DNA of 64,000 nucleotides from Callipepla californica brunnescens (taxonomy: Eukaryota; Chordata; Aves; Galliformes; Odontophoridae). The notes beneath the pieces were generated by a model, which searched no databases, had not been told where the DNA came from, and was given only the letters and a program-made list of their open reading frames with translations. This document shows positions 35,985-48,947 of this stretch, in pieces; positions within the stretch are counted from its first letter, which is position 1, and every line of letters begins with the position of its first letter. A program made the position numbers and the translations under genes. The stretch lies in assembly GCA_023055505.1 (NCBI GenBank), contig JALIRH010000001.1, positions 13,573,467-13,637,466 on the forward strand, in the 5' to 3' direction.

Positions 35985-36782
35985 TAAAGCCACATCTTTC
36001 GTTCTAGTATAACTCAAATCAGAACTGCAGTACAATTAGCGAATGAACCGAAGAAGAATAGCTGAAAATGCAGATATCTGTAATAATAACTTTCTGAAAT
36101 AACTGAGAAGGTGCATTTACTGTTAGACTGCAGACATGAGATGCTGCCAGCAGTGCCTCGCTGCGTACGGACAGTGACTGCACTGACAGCCCAGATTACA
36201 GACACACATTGCTTTGTACCCCCAGGGAAGTGTGGATGTTTAAAGGAAAACTATTAAGGTTGGCAAGTCCCAACATGTGCCTTCTCTTCTTGTCCTTTTA
36301 CACAGTACTGTGTGACCGTTTATATGCACTTTATTCTATGGAAGAATTAACTGAACATTGCTAGAGACAAACAAACAAGACAAAGTACAGCTACATGCAG
36401 ACACGTAGCTCCAAACTCCTGCAGCTCGGGGCACTGATTTTGAATCCTTAGCTTCAATCACTGCTGAAATCCAGCCAAGACCCACAGAGACTGTAAGTCA
36501 TTAGCATACATGCAATGCCTTAAAACTAACTTCATGTCTGTTTGCATCAAAACGGATCAGTGCAGGCTGTGACTTGCAACGCCCACAGCAAGAACACGTT
36601 CTGTGGCATGCAGGTATATCCTAGCATAAAAAGAACCCTAAATATTTATAGCTACTGAGGCAACGCTTGGGGAGGTAATTAAATCTCCTGATCATTGCAG
36701 ATATTGTACCCCTACAGGTGAGGTGATATGCACTAGTCCCACTGTACCATGGCAACTATAAACGATATTAAGGATGATACTA
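35985..36782. other. Intron 1 spacer, nothing recognised
   Basis: No gene or repeat recognised. Confidence 0.4.
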
Positions 36783-37655
36783 CAAAATCACAGAACTATA
36801 TGGGTTGGAAGGGACCTCCTGAGATCTCCTAGTCCAAATCTCTGCTCAAGAAGGTTCCCTATATCAGGTTGCACAGGAAAGCATGCAGTTGGGTTTTGTA
36901 TACCTCCGGAGAAGGAGACTCCACAACCTCCCCAGGCAGCCTGCACCAGTGCTCTGCCACCTCAGAGTAAAAAAGTTCTTTCTCAAGTTCAGATGGAACT
37001 TTCTGTGGTACAGTTTGTGCCTGTTGTCCCTTGTGCTGTCACTGTGCGCCACCGAAAAGAGCCTGACCCCATCCACTTGATTCCTACCCTTCATGTGTAA
37101 GAGTTCCCCTCAGTCTTCTCCAAGCTGGACAGCCCCAGGTCACAGCCTTTCCTCCTCAGGGAGGTTCTCCAGGCCACAAATCATCTTCGTGGCCCTCCAC
37201 TGGATTCCCTCCAGTAGCTCCCTACCTTTCCTGAACTGGGGAGCCCCAAACCGGGCTCAGTACTCCAGATGTGGCCCCATCACGGCAGAGCAGAGGGGAA
37301 GGATCACTTCTCTCAACCTGCTGGACACACTCTTTTTTAACACATCCCAGCACAAGGGTACACTGCTGGCTCATGGCCAACCTGTTGTCCTCAAGGACAC
37401 CCAGGTCCTTCTCTGCAGTGTTCCCGTCCAGCAGCAGCTCCTTTCATCTCCTAACCTGTACTGCTGCACGCAGTTATGTCTCCCCAGGTGTAGGACTCTG
37501 CACTTGCCCTTGTCGAACCTCTCTGCCCAACTGCCCAGCCTGTCCAGGTCTTGCTAATGGCAGCACAGCCTTCTGGTGTGGCAGCCACTTCTCCCAGCCT
37601 TGTACAACCAGCAAACTTGCTGAGGTTGCATGCTAACCTATCCCTTCATACCTAC
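36783..37655 (-). mobile_element. CR1 LINE, 5'-truncated, about 870 bp
   Basis: It opens with the inverted 3' end (AATCACAGAACTATATGGG, GTTGGAAGGGACCTCCTGAG) and continues through the inverted ORF2 C-terminus (minus-strand residues GVRLFSVAHSDSTRDNRHKL and HRKFHLNLRKNFFTLR at about 36960-37070). It then reaches sequence matching the region downstream of the FADD box (ACCAGCAAACTTGCTGAGG at 37607-37625). Frames are interrupted. It is oriented with ST7. Confidence 0.95.
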
Positions 37656-40600
37656 GTCTTATCTTACACACTTGAGGATCCCTTCATCCTGGTGCTGTCT
37701 CCCTGTACTGTCATTACATTCTAGCTGAGGCCCCAGAATGAACTCACTAGTAAGTAAGGACTATGTTCCCAGTTTTATGGTCACAGAAGCCACACCTCTG
37801 CCCTGTTAAAAAGGAGACTATATTCCCTTATTTCCCCCATACCACCTGAGTGCATGAAGCCTCTCCCACATGGGAGGTTTCCTGGGGGAACTTCCACTCC
37901 TGAATGAGAGCTCTGCAGCTCAGATCTTGCTGCTTTTTATCCGGTTGATCATTTCCACCACTTGGAGCTTTTTTCCATCCATCTGCAGAGGCAGACCGAT
38001 TATCACGCTCTGTACATAATAATAACAGCTTATCTGCAGTTATCACTGGGGACCACGCAAGCAGAGAATAACCAGGCTGCTACATGCTGCTGAGCAACAG
38101 GAACACTTCCCCCGGCTTAGTTAACCCTCTCACACACCTTCCCCTCTACCCACTGCCTATGAAATTTCTAGGACATTTCAGATGAACTGTTTGGTCTCAC
38201 TTCTTTCTGGATGACAAAGCACTGTGTGATCTTCACACAAGTTTCTTTACTAGATAATTCTGTATTTCTGACGTAGTGTACTCTCTTTGATAATCTAAAT
38301 CAAAGCTTGAAAGCATTTTATCAGCAGATGGATAGTTTGAGCGAGTGGTTTTTGTGTCTATAGAAACACAGTGGCATGGTTTGCTACCACTGAGAGACTG
38401 GGATGCCTCGTTAAAGCTGGCAATGAAGGCAGCTGCCAGGACAAAAAGGTTAGCGAGGATAATAGTTTCCACATTCAGCTCACGTAAATGTTGAATAGAT
38501 CTTTTAAGCACGTTTTGGTATTGCTAATTGTGTCACTTATTTATTTATTTTTTATATGTGACCAGTGGCATTTTCCTCGTGCTAAGCTCACTCAGAATTT
38601 GAGTAAGTATTGGACAGCCAGCAGTTAATGCACTTCCGGTTCTGCTTGGGATGCTGCTATCTGCTTATGGTAGTTTTCCCTGATCTTGCAGCAGTAATCT
38701 TACAGGTGGAGTCAGCTGCCATTTTCTGTGCTCCACAGAGCTGCTAAATATGTCTCATAATTCACTTTCTATTTGTGTCCTCATCCTACAGTCCCTTGCT
38801 ACTTTTTAAAATGCTGAGAACATAAAGTGAAAAATACGCCATCTCCTTCTTCTACTACCATCCAGGAACTTGAAAGGATGCAATTGAGTATATTTTCCTT
38901 TAGCTGCACTTTCATAAGTACAACTCATCAGCAACAAGAACGCAACCTCTTAAAATTCCTTGATGCACCACGAGATGGGTACATCCACAGTCAGATGATA
39001 CAGCAGGAAAGGCACACTCACAGCAGCTTTCCAGGACTCGGCCCTGGCAGCAACACGGAAGCCAGCATGTGCTGGTGTGATGGCAGACATGAAATCACAT
39101 TCTCACTGTTCGTGCAAAATCACTAGGTTAATGAATAGCATGCTAAAGATGAGAGGCAAAAGGAGATGGACAATCTTTATATTGCCATCTTCAAAACCTC
39201 CCAGAGCGTCTTAGGCTACAGACCTTCTGAGTACAAATTACATCCTTTCAGAGTTCATTCACATCACTCTCATCCTTCCCTGCTCAGTCAGTCCTTTAGA
39301 AAAGCTATTTAAGGACTATACAAACCTGGAAAGTCCCCACTGTAACCACATACTTCTCAGAAAAGCTCACCAGTTTCACACATTTTCATTCTGAGCTCCT
39401 GCTTCCAGCTGAACCACTGTGTGTCTGAGGGCCACCTCTGCACCTTCAGGACCTTCTCAGCCACTGGATTTCTTGGAGGACATACACAACAGTCTTTAAT
39501 TTTGCATCACCACCCCTCTGTCTCACAAGAATTTCCCTTCTTATGTCCACGTACTGCTCAAAACACTTGATATACCTCAAGATGCCTATTCAAAATGAAA
39601 TCTACAAACAGCTTTAGGAACTCCTTAAATATTATCCATACAATGCTGAAAACAGTGGCATACTCTTGACCTAGGCAGAATGTGAGACCACACAGAATCC
39701 TGATTTCTGAGCTTCATAATTTGATCTCTTAGCATAGACTTCTCGTTGGCCAAACATAATGGAGACAGCCAGTTTTCCACTGCTACTGAGCTACACTGGA
39801 TTCTGGATGTTTTTCTCTGTAGTTTTACATCTTAATTCCCTATTACAGAGACTTCTATCCTTTATGATAGTGAACATAATGGCATTTCTAAGACTCTTTC
39901 AGTCCTTGTTATAGATGGTGACCTTCATATGAAATGATCTAAACATTGGTGTTTTAACAAACAGGGCCTCTCCACTCACTACAGCTTAGGATTTCAGCTA
40001 TGGCAAGGATCAATTGTAATGAGACGATATGGGGGGTGAGGGGGGGAAAGGTAACCCATTCACTGCCTGCACTTTCAGATTTCCTCCCAGTTCCATCAAC
40101 TCACATACGGACACCGCTGCAGCACTGATTAGGATCACATTCAGAACCTCCCAGCAGATCTCTAAAACCTCTGAACTGATGAGACACAAAAGGTGATTGA
40201 GAGCTACAAGAAGCTCTCAGATTGTCACACGTGTGTCAAACCTAGCCTGGAAGATGCCTCCATTCACCACAGCACCTTATTTGGGCAACGCACAGTTAAA
40301 CTTCTCAGACAGCTTGCATGCTTGAAAACAGCTCAGCACAGTGAATTCACACGGGCACTGTCAGAGCACAGAGCTGAATTGAGCTCCTGAGCACTCACGC
40401 AGCCAAGTGCTTGGAGACAGCACCTTGGGCAGCTAAGGGAGTAATATAGCAAAGAAGCTTACATAAACTGCAGACCTTATCTCATAGTTACATCCTTTTA
40501 AAAGGTCTTTATTTTAAGAAAGTAGTGACAATTCAGTAAGTATTTAAAATCTCTTGTGAAGTAGAAGGGGAGACTGCCTTTCCCTCCAAATATCTTGAAG

Positions 40601-41540
40601 TCTTTCTGTTGAACTTGTCAAGTTTCTTACAACTCCTACGATCTCAATCCCTTTCATAATCCAGGTTTACCCTGGCATTTGAAGCTGCTGTAGCTAAGCC
40701 AGTCTCTTTGACCTGATTCCGCGATGTTTCGACAGCTCTGACTGACGGAAGATCAAGACAAGCTCCCCTGACTGGGGAGCAGCCAGAATCTCAACAACCA
40801 AATATTTTTGTGCAAATTGATAAACTTCCGTAGCCTCTCTTCTACATACAGTTACCTGATACACCAGTGCAACATCACTGTGAACTTGCTGCTGTTGTGT
40901 TGTTGGCAATTCAAGGCTGCAGTGGGCTATCTGTGCTCAAGAATGGAGTTGTATGGCAACTTACCAGTTTGGTGGAGCCCACTCTTGTCAAGGCTGTTGT
41001 CCCAGCAGTTTCAACAGCTCCAATGTCCCACCTTCCCTTGTACCACTGCACATCTGACCACCCAAGGAACCAGCCTAGGGAGCTAACATGGTCACAGCTG
41101 ATTAGTGAAGCAGTGGTTAGACTTCGGCTGGCTCTCCTGATGATGGTGAAAAGAAGTACACTAGCCCAGGTCAGCAGCATCCATGCCCATCACCCTGTAC
41201 AACTTTGGAGCTGAGTCCCAGACAGCCTACTTGCTAATGAACTGAAGACTTCAGCTTTGTTCTACTACTTGCACATTCACTTCACAGACTGCCTCTTTCA
41301 TGGTAGAAGTTGCTCTTACTATCCAGCACTACAGTCTCTCATTTCTCCATCACTACCAGCTGCTCTTATGCAGAGTTTTACAAGACTACTCTCCTGATGC
41401 TATAAAATCAATTATCTTGATGCAACCTTTTCTATATAATGCATTCTGGCTCGGAGTTTGAAGGAAAAAAATAGCCCAGGAACAAAAACACTAAAGGACA
41501 GGTCAGAAAAGAATACAAGTGGGCAGGGCTTCCCTTTCCC
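37656..41540. other. Intron 1 segment without recognised genes
   Basis: It contains a 92-codon minus-strand open frame at 38233-38511 that starts without ATG, and a G-rich run GGGGGGTGAGGGGGGG at 40031-40046. No CR1 copy was recognised. Confidence 0.5.
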
Positions 41541-42030
41541 CACAGAATGGTTGAGGTTGATAGGGACCTGCGGCCCAATCTCTGCTCCAGCAGGGACATT
41601 CAAAGCACAGTGGCCAGGACCTTGACCAAGAAGCTTCAAACATCTCCAAGGAGACTGTGCAGCCTCTGGGCAACCTGTGCCAGTGTTCCACCACCTGCAG
41701 CACAGCACCAAAGTGCTTTTTCCACATGTTCAGAGGGAACACCCATGCAGCGCTCGCTGCCTGTTGCCCTGGCATCACTGGGCATCACTGACAAGAGCCT
41801 GGCTCCATACTCTGCGCCCTCCCTTCAGGAATCGATGGACATTGATCAGATCCCCTGAACCTTCCCTTCTCCACGCTGAACAGCCCCAGCTCTCTCAGCC
41901 TCTCATCACTGGAGATGGTCCAGGTCCCTTCCTCATCTTAGTGGCTCTGCCATGGACTCTGTCCACTCCAGCCTTCAGCTGCCCACTTCCCCAAGGATGC
42001 CAGCCCCCCATACCGGCCTCCCCCTTTGTA
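41541..42030 (-). mobile_element. CR1 LINE, diverged, 5'-truncated
   Basis: The inverted CR1 3' end CACAGAATGGTTGAGGTTGA is followed by ordered inverted blocks: CTGTGCAGCCTCTGGGCAAC, TGTGCCAGTGTTCCACCACC, GACATTGATCAGATCCCCTG, GAACAGCCCCAGCTCTCTCA and GTGGCTCTGCCATGGACTCT. It is more diverged than the other copies, and its right boundary is uncertain by about 60 bp. Confidence 0.85.
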
Positions 42031-44058
42031 AGCTGTACGAGCTCCGAACCACAGCCTGCCCCACTCCTTTACATCACCCCGAGAGCTCCAGCTGAGCCAG
42101 GTCACCCCAGCCTCTCCCAGCTGCTGAGCCCGACACCGCGGTGCGTGGAAAGGGTCAGGACAAAAGCACTAAGGATGAACGATCTCCAGCACACATGTTC
42201 CCCGTGGGGATGACAAAGAAGGCACGTGACTGATGGGAAGCACTGAGCATGGCCGCACGGGAGCTGCCGTGCTGCAGCCCAGCTCCCAGCAGACAGCTCT
42301 GCGTTGCCCTTTCCCAGCTCGCAGCGTGCCGCAGGGCTGGCATCAGCTGGCACACCTCGTCCCAGCTCCCTGTCACACCGCCGCGTCCCGTGTTTGTCTT
42401 TCCCAGCACCCAGGCAGCGATAAGCAGGGCTGTGCTCCCGCACTGCCCTCGTGCTATCTCCCACTGCCCTTCTCGTGCTGTTAGAAGGGAAAAGCAACAG
42501 CAGAACTGCTGAGCGTCTGACATTTAAAGTGTCTGTATTACTGAAAGACAGTCCAGGATCTAACGCGGGATTTGCTCTGCACTGAAGCTGAAGCGATGAT
42601 ATTTCTTGTTTTCCAGTGGTTGCTTTTTTATTGCAGAAAATAATAGTAATTATAAAAATAAAAAAAAAGAAAAGCCTCAGCTCCTAAACATTAAGCCAGC
42701 AGGGTGAACAAACTGCAATCTGCTCATTTTGTGCTCTTTGGACAGCTGTGAAAACGGCTTCTATAGGGTTTTAAAGGAACAGAGAAAGCTGAATTTTATG
42801 AATTTATTTTAGCCCTATGAAGGTCCGCCTGATGGACCCAGTGCCATTCTGCCAGGACTGAAATATTAAGAACCAGATGGCTGCACTGACCATCTGGCAA
42901 CAGGAACATGAAGACAGGAGGAGTGGGGAGGCCAAAAAACCCCTCCATTTGACTCCACTTTGATCAGAAGAATTCCCGTTCCATTTTCTTTCCCTGAAAT
43001 CAGACCCGCTGGTTACTGGACCAAGCAGCACAGAGCCCCTCCGACACCAGGTCCCTGCTCTGTGCCCTGGCTGGGCATGGAGCTACATTTGGACAAGGGC
43101 AGGGCACGGCCTGGGTCAGATCTTGCACAACTGCTTGCACTGCACTGTACCTGAGGTGAATGAACGCTGACGGACCAACCCAAAGGAAGCTGCCAGTGGC
43201 TGTACAAGCTCCCATCCCCTAAATCTATGTACGTGGGAGCCATGGAAACAGGCAGTAGGCACGCATCCAGATGTGTCAGGAAAGCCACACGCCATAAAGC
43301 GAGAGAGCAGCATGGAAACGAACACACAGCACTCCTGACTTCCCAAGTTTGCAGCATGGGCTGCCTGCAGGAGGGCAGGTGCAGGACTGACTGCACCTCA
43401 CCGCACACTCACATGCACAGGCACACTCCCCTGACACAGACTGCTGTATCAATACGGCCACGACATCAGCAGGCACAGCCACAGCAGTGGGCACTTCTGC
43501 TCCATCAAGCGTGTTTACTGCAACACATGAAAAACGATTCTCAAACAGACAGGAACTAGGCACAGGTTTTGCTGCCATCCTGCCCAACCATGGCCGGGCA
43601 CCGCATGGCAGAGGGAGCTGCTGCCAGCCCCAGGGAGCAGGGTCACACCAGGGAGCGGGTCCCCAGGGCTCCACACGCTCTCACCGCTGCCTGGCAGCAG
43701 CTGAGCCGCAGAGCAGCCCCAGCCTGGTGGTGTGGGGACGCAGCATCGCTGCCTGCAGGAGTGCAGGGAGATGCTGTGCTTCGTGCCCTGCTCCGTTTGC
43801 AACGCAGAGTGTTATGTGGGCACAAAGTACGGTGCCGCATTTCTCAGCTGCGGATAATCACTGATAAGGTCCTCCCCCCCCACACTGCTGCGCCAGCACC
43901 GCTGCTTTCCATGCAAACCCTGGGCTGCGTCCCTGACCAGGTTTGCAGGGAGCCGACTGCTGCTCCCATTGAAGAAAAGCAGCTTGTTTGCCAAGGCGTG
44001 TGTCTGTGCTGCTGTTACACGGCAGGCTCAGCTACGATTTTCCAGCAGAGAGATCAGG

Positions 44059-44090
44059 AAAAAAAAAAAAAACAACAACAACAAATAAAC
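44059..44090. repeat. A14 run followed by (CAA)n
   Basis: Fourteen A residues are followed by CAACAACAACAAATAAAC on the plus strand. It could be a simple repeat or the tail of an unrecognised retroposed sequence. No target-site duplication was identified. Confidence 0.8.
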
Positions 44091-44371
44091 GATGCCATTC
44101 TTTTGGATTTTTCATCCATTTAGAAATTTAGAACCGTTTCTAGTATTTAGCATTCCACTCATCTGCTTTAATTCTGGATTCTCCTGACACAGGAAGGATC
44201 CCAAGACAGCCTCACTGCTCCCAGAAACAAAACCAAAGACAACGAGACCATCTTTTCTGTCAGACTGAGCCATCCCACCCCATCTCCAGCCCATCTCACG
44301 CTGCCGCAATCTCAGCCCCTCAATGTACCATCAGTGCAGCGCATTTACCGGAGTGCAACCGAGGACTGTCA

Positions 44372-44407
44372 GATGAGCTTATCAATTAGGACGAGCTTAT
44401 CAATTAG
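44372..44407. repeat. 18-bp tandem duplication with TTATCAATTA core
   Basis: GATGAGCTTATCAATTAG (44372-44389) is followed directly by GACGAGCTTATCAATTAG (44390-44407), with one difference. Each unit carries ATCAATTA, a possible homeodomain/ONECUT-like core, so the pair could be a duplicated binding site. Confidence 0.9.
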
Positions 44408-45015
44408 CACATTCAAGGAGGCTGCCTGTTCCCCTCATCCCCCAGCAGCGTCGTTGCTCTGGCAGCCCGCAGCTGGGATGCAGCTGCACGGAGGGATGCT
44501 GCCCTCCTGCATCCCCCCATCCCTTTGTAAGCAGGCTGGCACCGCGGCATGCAGCAAACAACAATACTGCCGGCCCTGTTCAAACAGAAAGAGGATGAGA
44601 GCAGGATGCATTTACTTACATGAGGATTCGGTGCCAAACATGGCTGGCCACAGATGCTGCTGTTTGAAAAAGGAAAGAGTGGAAGACAGAGGGAGCGTAT
44701 GAGAGCAGGGATGAGACTGCTACACGGCAGGGGTCATGAAGGCAGACAATGCAGTCCGAGTTATCCAAGCTGCCAGACCCTCCTCTCCTCTCTCCTCCTC
44801 TGCTCCACGCTGCAGATAGCTCTACGTGCCCCCAGAGCGAAGGTCCTTCTTCGGGCAGCCAAAGGCAGGAGCCTCTGTGTTAAATCCAAGAGATAAGGGA
44901 AGGCCGGCACCGCTCCCGCGAGAGCAGCGGGCAGAGATAGGTAGCGGACACCAGATACTGCAATCCCCAGCCCTGCTCTCGGTAAGACAATAGCATAGCT
45001 CATGCATACACTGGA

Positions 45016-45023
45016 TGACGTCA
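45016..45023. promoter_or_regulatory. Full CRE octamer TGACGTCA
   Basis: The palindromic cAMP-response element TGACGTCA, in the context GGATGACGTCAGG, lies in a short CpG-rich stretch (about 44870-45180). Functional CREs commonly occur in CpG-rich promoters. Activity here is inferred only. Confidence 0.5.
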
Positions 45024-46314
45024 GGACACTGCAAAGACTGACTGCTGCTAACCAGAGGCTCGGAGGGGGCTCGGAGGGAGCACAGCAATTCAGATGGGGA
45101 GTCCTTTGTCACAAAATGCAGACGACAAAGAAGCAGACGTCCATCTCCCTCCTCGATGATAAACCCCCCGACCTGTGCCTTTAATGCTAACTGAAATAGC
45201 TGCCACGAATTCACACTTCTCTGCTCAGCTGCACGAGATGCAAAGTGCCTCTTTGCAAACACATCATGCAGAATAAATTCCGGGGGCAAATGTCCAAGTA
45301 AATGCCATTTATGGCATTTTCAATATGTAATAATCACGAATTTCCATTGCTATCGCTCTTCATTATCTTTTCTTCAAAGCAAAATTGAAATCCCGAGCCA
45401 ATCTACACTTCAAACATCCTTTTCACGTGGCACTAGCCAGCTACCTCATTTACTTCAACCTATTGTCAAAACACAGCGCAGCAAAGCTCTGATCATAATA
45501 AATAAATCACATTTGAATAAGAAAAAAACAAAACCCAAATCACACTGCTCTCAGTGATAAAAAAGCATCCTAGCAACCAAAGAATTATTTCACTTATTCT
45601 TTCTTTATTCTTCTGGCCATCTAGATTAACTGTCTCTTAGCCACCACTAGTGCATTTTTTGTGTATTTTTTTTTCTGCATATTGAGCGCATTTTTTCTGA
45701 TGTTTGGTAATTTCAGAATGTTAAATTGTAGAAACAGAGGAGTAAGCTGACTCCTTCCGATCCCACTGCAGACAAAAGGCACTTCCATGCCTTGTGCTGG
45801 CAGGAGCAGCAAAGCAGTGAGCTGATGTGCAGCAGCTTGCAGATATCGGGGCCACCTCTCAGCACAGCAGTGCAGAGGGGGCACGATGAGGAGGTTTTAA
45901 CGAGTCTCACTGAGAAAGTACATGCAGCTATAGCCATGAAGAAACAGAAAAGTGCTGCCAGTGGACAAGAAGAAAGGAAATAGACGTAAGCCCATTAAGC
46001 AAAGCACTTAAAGAAAGGCTACCCCCAGTTTCTGATCTTTTGCAGTTTACCCATTACCAAATGCTCACACTGCTCTGTTTGGCAGAGGTTTGTTGTGCTG
46101 TTTGCAGAATGCACCACGTCACTGTGGTCAGAAGTCAGGTAATAAGGGTAACAGCTAATGCTGGAGGCATGTTCCATTGGGGCATCTCAACACTCAAATC
46201 ACTGTGGGACAACTAGCAATCAGGAGAGACGCTCCTGACCTAAGAGCAGACCAGAAAGCAATGCACAGGACAGAGCCCGGGGAGCTCACTACTCTCAGGG
46301 ATGGGCAGTGTGGC

Positions 46315-46338
46315 CCCAGTGTGTGCCCCAGTGTGTGC
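46315..46338. repeat. 12-bp tandem duplication
   Basis: CCCAGTGTGTGC occurs twice in tandem. Confidence 0.88.
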
Positions 46339-46770
46339 CCCCCTCTCTACAGCCCTGGGCCATGGTTGGAGCAAGGAAAGAGGACAAGAAGCTGTACAGA
46401 GCCCCATCTCCTTGCCGTCTTTGTACAAAGGTTCAGGGGCAAAAGCAGGGCACTCTGAGCTCCTCTCATGGTCACCTCTGCTGGCACAGAATGCTCCTTG
46501 GCTGTTTCTCTACTCAGCTCCTCAAACGGCCTGTGTGTGTGCAGCACACACCCCAAGAACACTTAGTCCTACCAGGCTTCTGGAAGCATTTAACTGGAAC
46601 GGAGCGATGGGAGAGGCCATACCCCGGGGTGAGACACCTCACAACACGCTGTGCAACGGGCAACTTTTCATCTCCCCAGTGACAGATTGACACTGACACT
46701 GGAGCATGGTGACTCAGATCAACCCTTAGGCAAAGACTAACCAGATGTCCTCAATCTGTTCTTAAACACC

Positions 46771-46810
46771 TGAAGTAACGACCTGGCACTTGAAGTAATG
46801 ACCTGGCAGC
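46771..46810. repeat. 20-bp tandem duplication
   Basis: TGAAGTAACGACCTGGCACT is followed by a second copy, TGAAGTAATGACCTGGCAGC (17 of 20 identical). Confidence 0.9.
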
Positions 46811-48947
46811 TGAATCATAATTAAGATTTCCAGTCACGGTGTGGGTGCTCAGTACCATCAAGAAACGTCCACATTATTCCTGCTCACAAAGCTATCTGCA
46901 CAGGACCACAGTTTGGCTATTCCCAGAACTGAAACAGTTATTTTGACTACTTAGGGCCAGTAACACCTCCTTTAACTGCCACAGGTTGACAAAAAGCTGT
47001 GATGTGTAGAGGAAGCAAGACTTCTGGCCCAGCTTTCAGTGAATGAGGCAAGCTCTCAGAGCCAAAATATCTATAATGTGCCGTGCCTAAGGCTCTCAGT
47101 GTCTTTAAACACCAAACCCTGGAACAAAACCCTTAGTGTCAGTGTGCAACGGCTTAAGGGTAAGTTTAGCTCTGATGAGCAAATCTGACCTTTCCACAGC
47201 ATTGTTTCCAAAGAAGGTGCCAAACATGAGGGCTGCCCGATGACAGCCATGCAGGTGTCAGGGAGCCAGGCCCACAGCCATGTTCTCACTGCATACGTGT
47301 CTGAAAAGCCCAAACCACCCCGGCAGCACCTGGGTAAGGAGTTTACCATACTCTGGTTCACTAGCATTACATTTGCCAGGTCAGTGCTTTAGTTTGGGGA
47401 GGAAAAGCAACGTTTGACAGACCTGCACTGAAATCCTTTAGCAACTCGATCTAAAGCACTTAAACAGGTTCAATTTTACTGCCTCCTGCTTTGTATGACC
47501 ACAACCATGCAGTTAGATCAGCTGACCAGTAGGATTTAGAATTTCTGTTTCCTATCCTGAGTTTTGCTGTTGGTTTATTCTGCAAAGAAAGGTTAATGAA
47601 TTTCATCTCTTCCTATGAGAAAGTCTGTCTATCCTACACAGCTGTTCAGATGATGTGAACTAGCATACAGAGAATGTCAAAGGAAACGTGCAAGAATTAT
47701 CATTGTTATGATCTTCTCACAATGTGCACAAGACATTGTTCAAGCATTAGATTCATTTACAATATAACTTCCATACATTTATCCACAAGCTAGTGTGAAA
47801 TATTTAAAGCAGCAGATATATATGGTATTCAGAGTTCTCTGCTGCACGTTCATGTTTTCCAGGGAAAGGGATGTGCTCCTCAGCTACTAGCGCACTTTGA
47901 ACAGAAATTCTTTATTTCTCAATTCACATCACAGAAAAAGATAGTATCTATTTTGTCAGTACAAGAGTCCACTTCAATTTAAATAATAGCTTGACTTTTA
48001 ATAAAGAAGCTGAAAAATTAAATGTTAATTTTATATGGACATAGATTTCTGCTTTAGAATCACCTCCCTCAAGAGGAGTGGAGGCAGAAAAGTGCAAGCT
48101 AATAACAGAGATAGTCTTGTATATGTGCTTTACTCTGATCCATTGTAATAAAAATATTTGCTCTTTCTAGAGAAACGTTTCTTTTTGAGCTTAATTCGCC
48201 CTTCCCAGGAAAGGAGATGGAATCCACTGCACCTGAGAGGTGTCGGACTGAGGCTGCTTTCATGGGAGATCCCACGCACCTCCATCACAGCAATAACTTC
48301 CACTGTCCTCAATGATGAGTAAGGCTTTTTGGTTAAACTCTGCCTTACTCTCCAACCACCCTGCTCTGTCAGTTTTTGTAGGATGCTACAAAAATTTAGG
48401 GCAACTGATATGCTTTAGGAAAGCCATGAATGACTGTGCACTTAATCTGCACATCCAGCAACTACTGAACTTATTTTGCCTCTACGAATGTCAGTTCCTT
48501 CCTAAATTTAGAGGCAGGCTACCCATCGCCTCTGGTGTGAAGACCTCCAGCAGCAGCTGACAGTGATTATTGATCTGCGTGACACCAACTGTAGCTACTT
48601 CACACTAGCAGGTAGCTCAGCTCTACCACGTTGCTCTCACTTTTCCTTCTTCAATGGACAGGAAGAAAATACAATGAAAAAAAACAAAAACAAAACAAAC
48701 AACCTTGTAGGTTGAGATGAGGACAGGGAAATCATTCACCAATAAATATCACAGGCAAAACAGACTCAATATGGGGAGATGAATGTAATTTACTGCCCAT
48801 TGATTGCAAACCAGAGCAGTCAGAACTAACACCAGATTAAAGACACCTTTTCCTATCTACCCTCTTCTACTGCCTCTCGTAGAGCAGGCTGCAGTCAGTC
48901 CATAGCACTTCATTTTTGCCCATTTCTGTCCTTCCTCAGCTAATCCA

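Larger units (their letters stand above)
42031..48947. other. Intron 1 GC/CpG-richer block and flanks, no recognised gene
   Basis: From about 42.0 to 45.2 kb the sequence is clearly richer in GC and CpG than the rest of the intron. That explains the many overlapping open frames there, including a 184-codon plus-strand frame at 43569-44123. It contains short tandem duplications (44372-44407, 46315-46338, 46771-46810), an A14 run and a CRE octamer (45016-45023). I find no ST7 first exon in it. Confidence 0.5.

Noticed and set aside
40031..40046. G-quadruplex candidate
   Set aside because: It has only two long G runs, so four separate G-tracts are not clearly available.
41677..42213. 178-codon plus-strand open frame
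   Set aside because: It is antisense to the CR1 copy at 41541-42030 and runs into GC-rich sequence.
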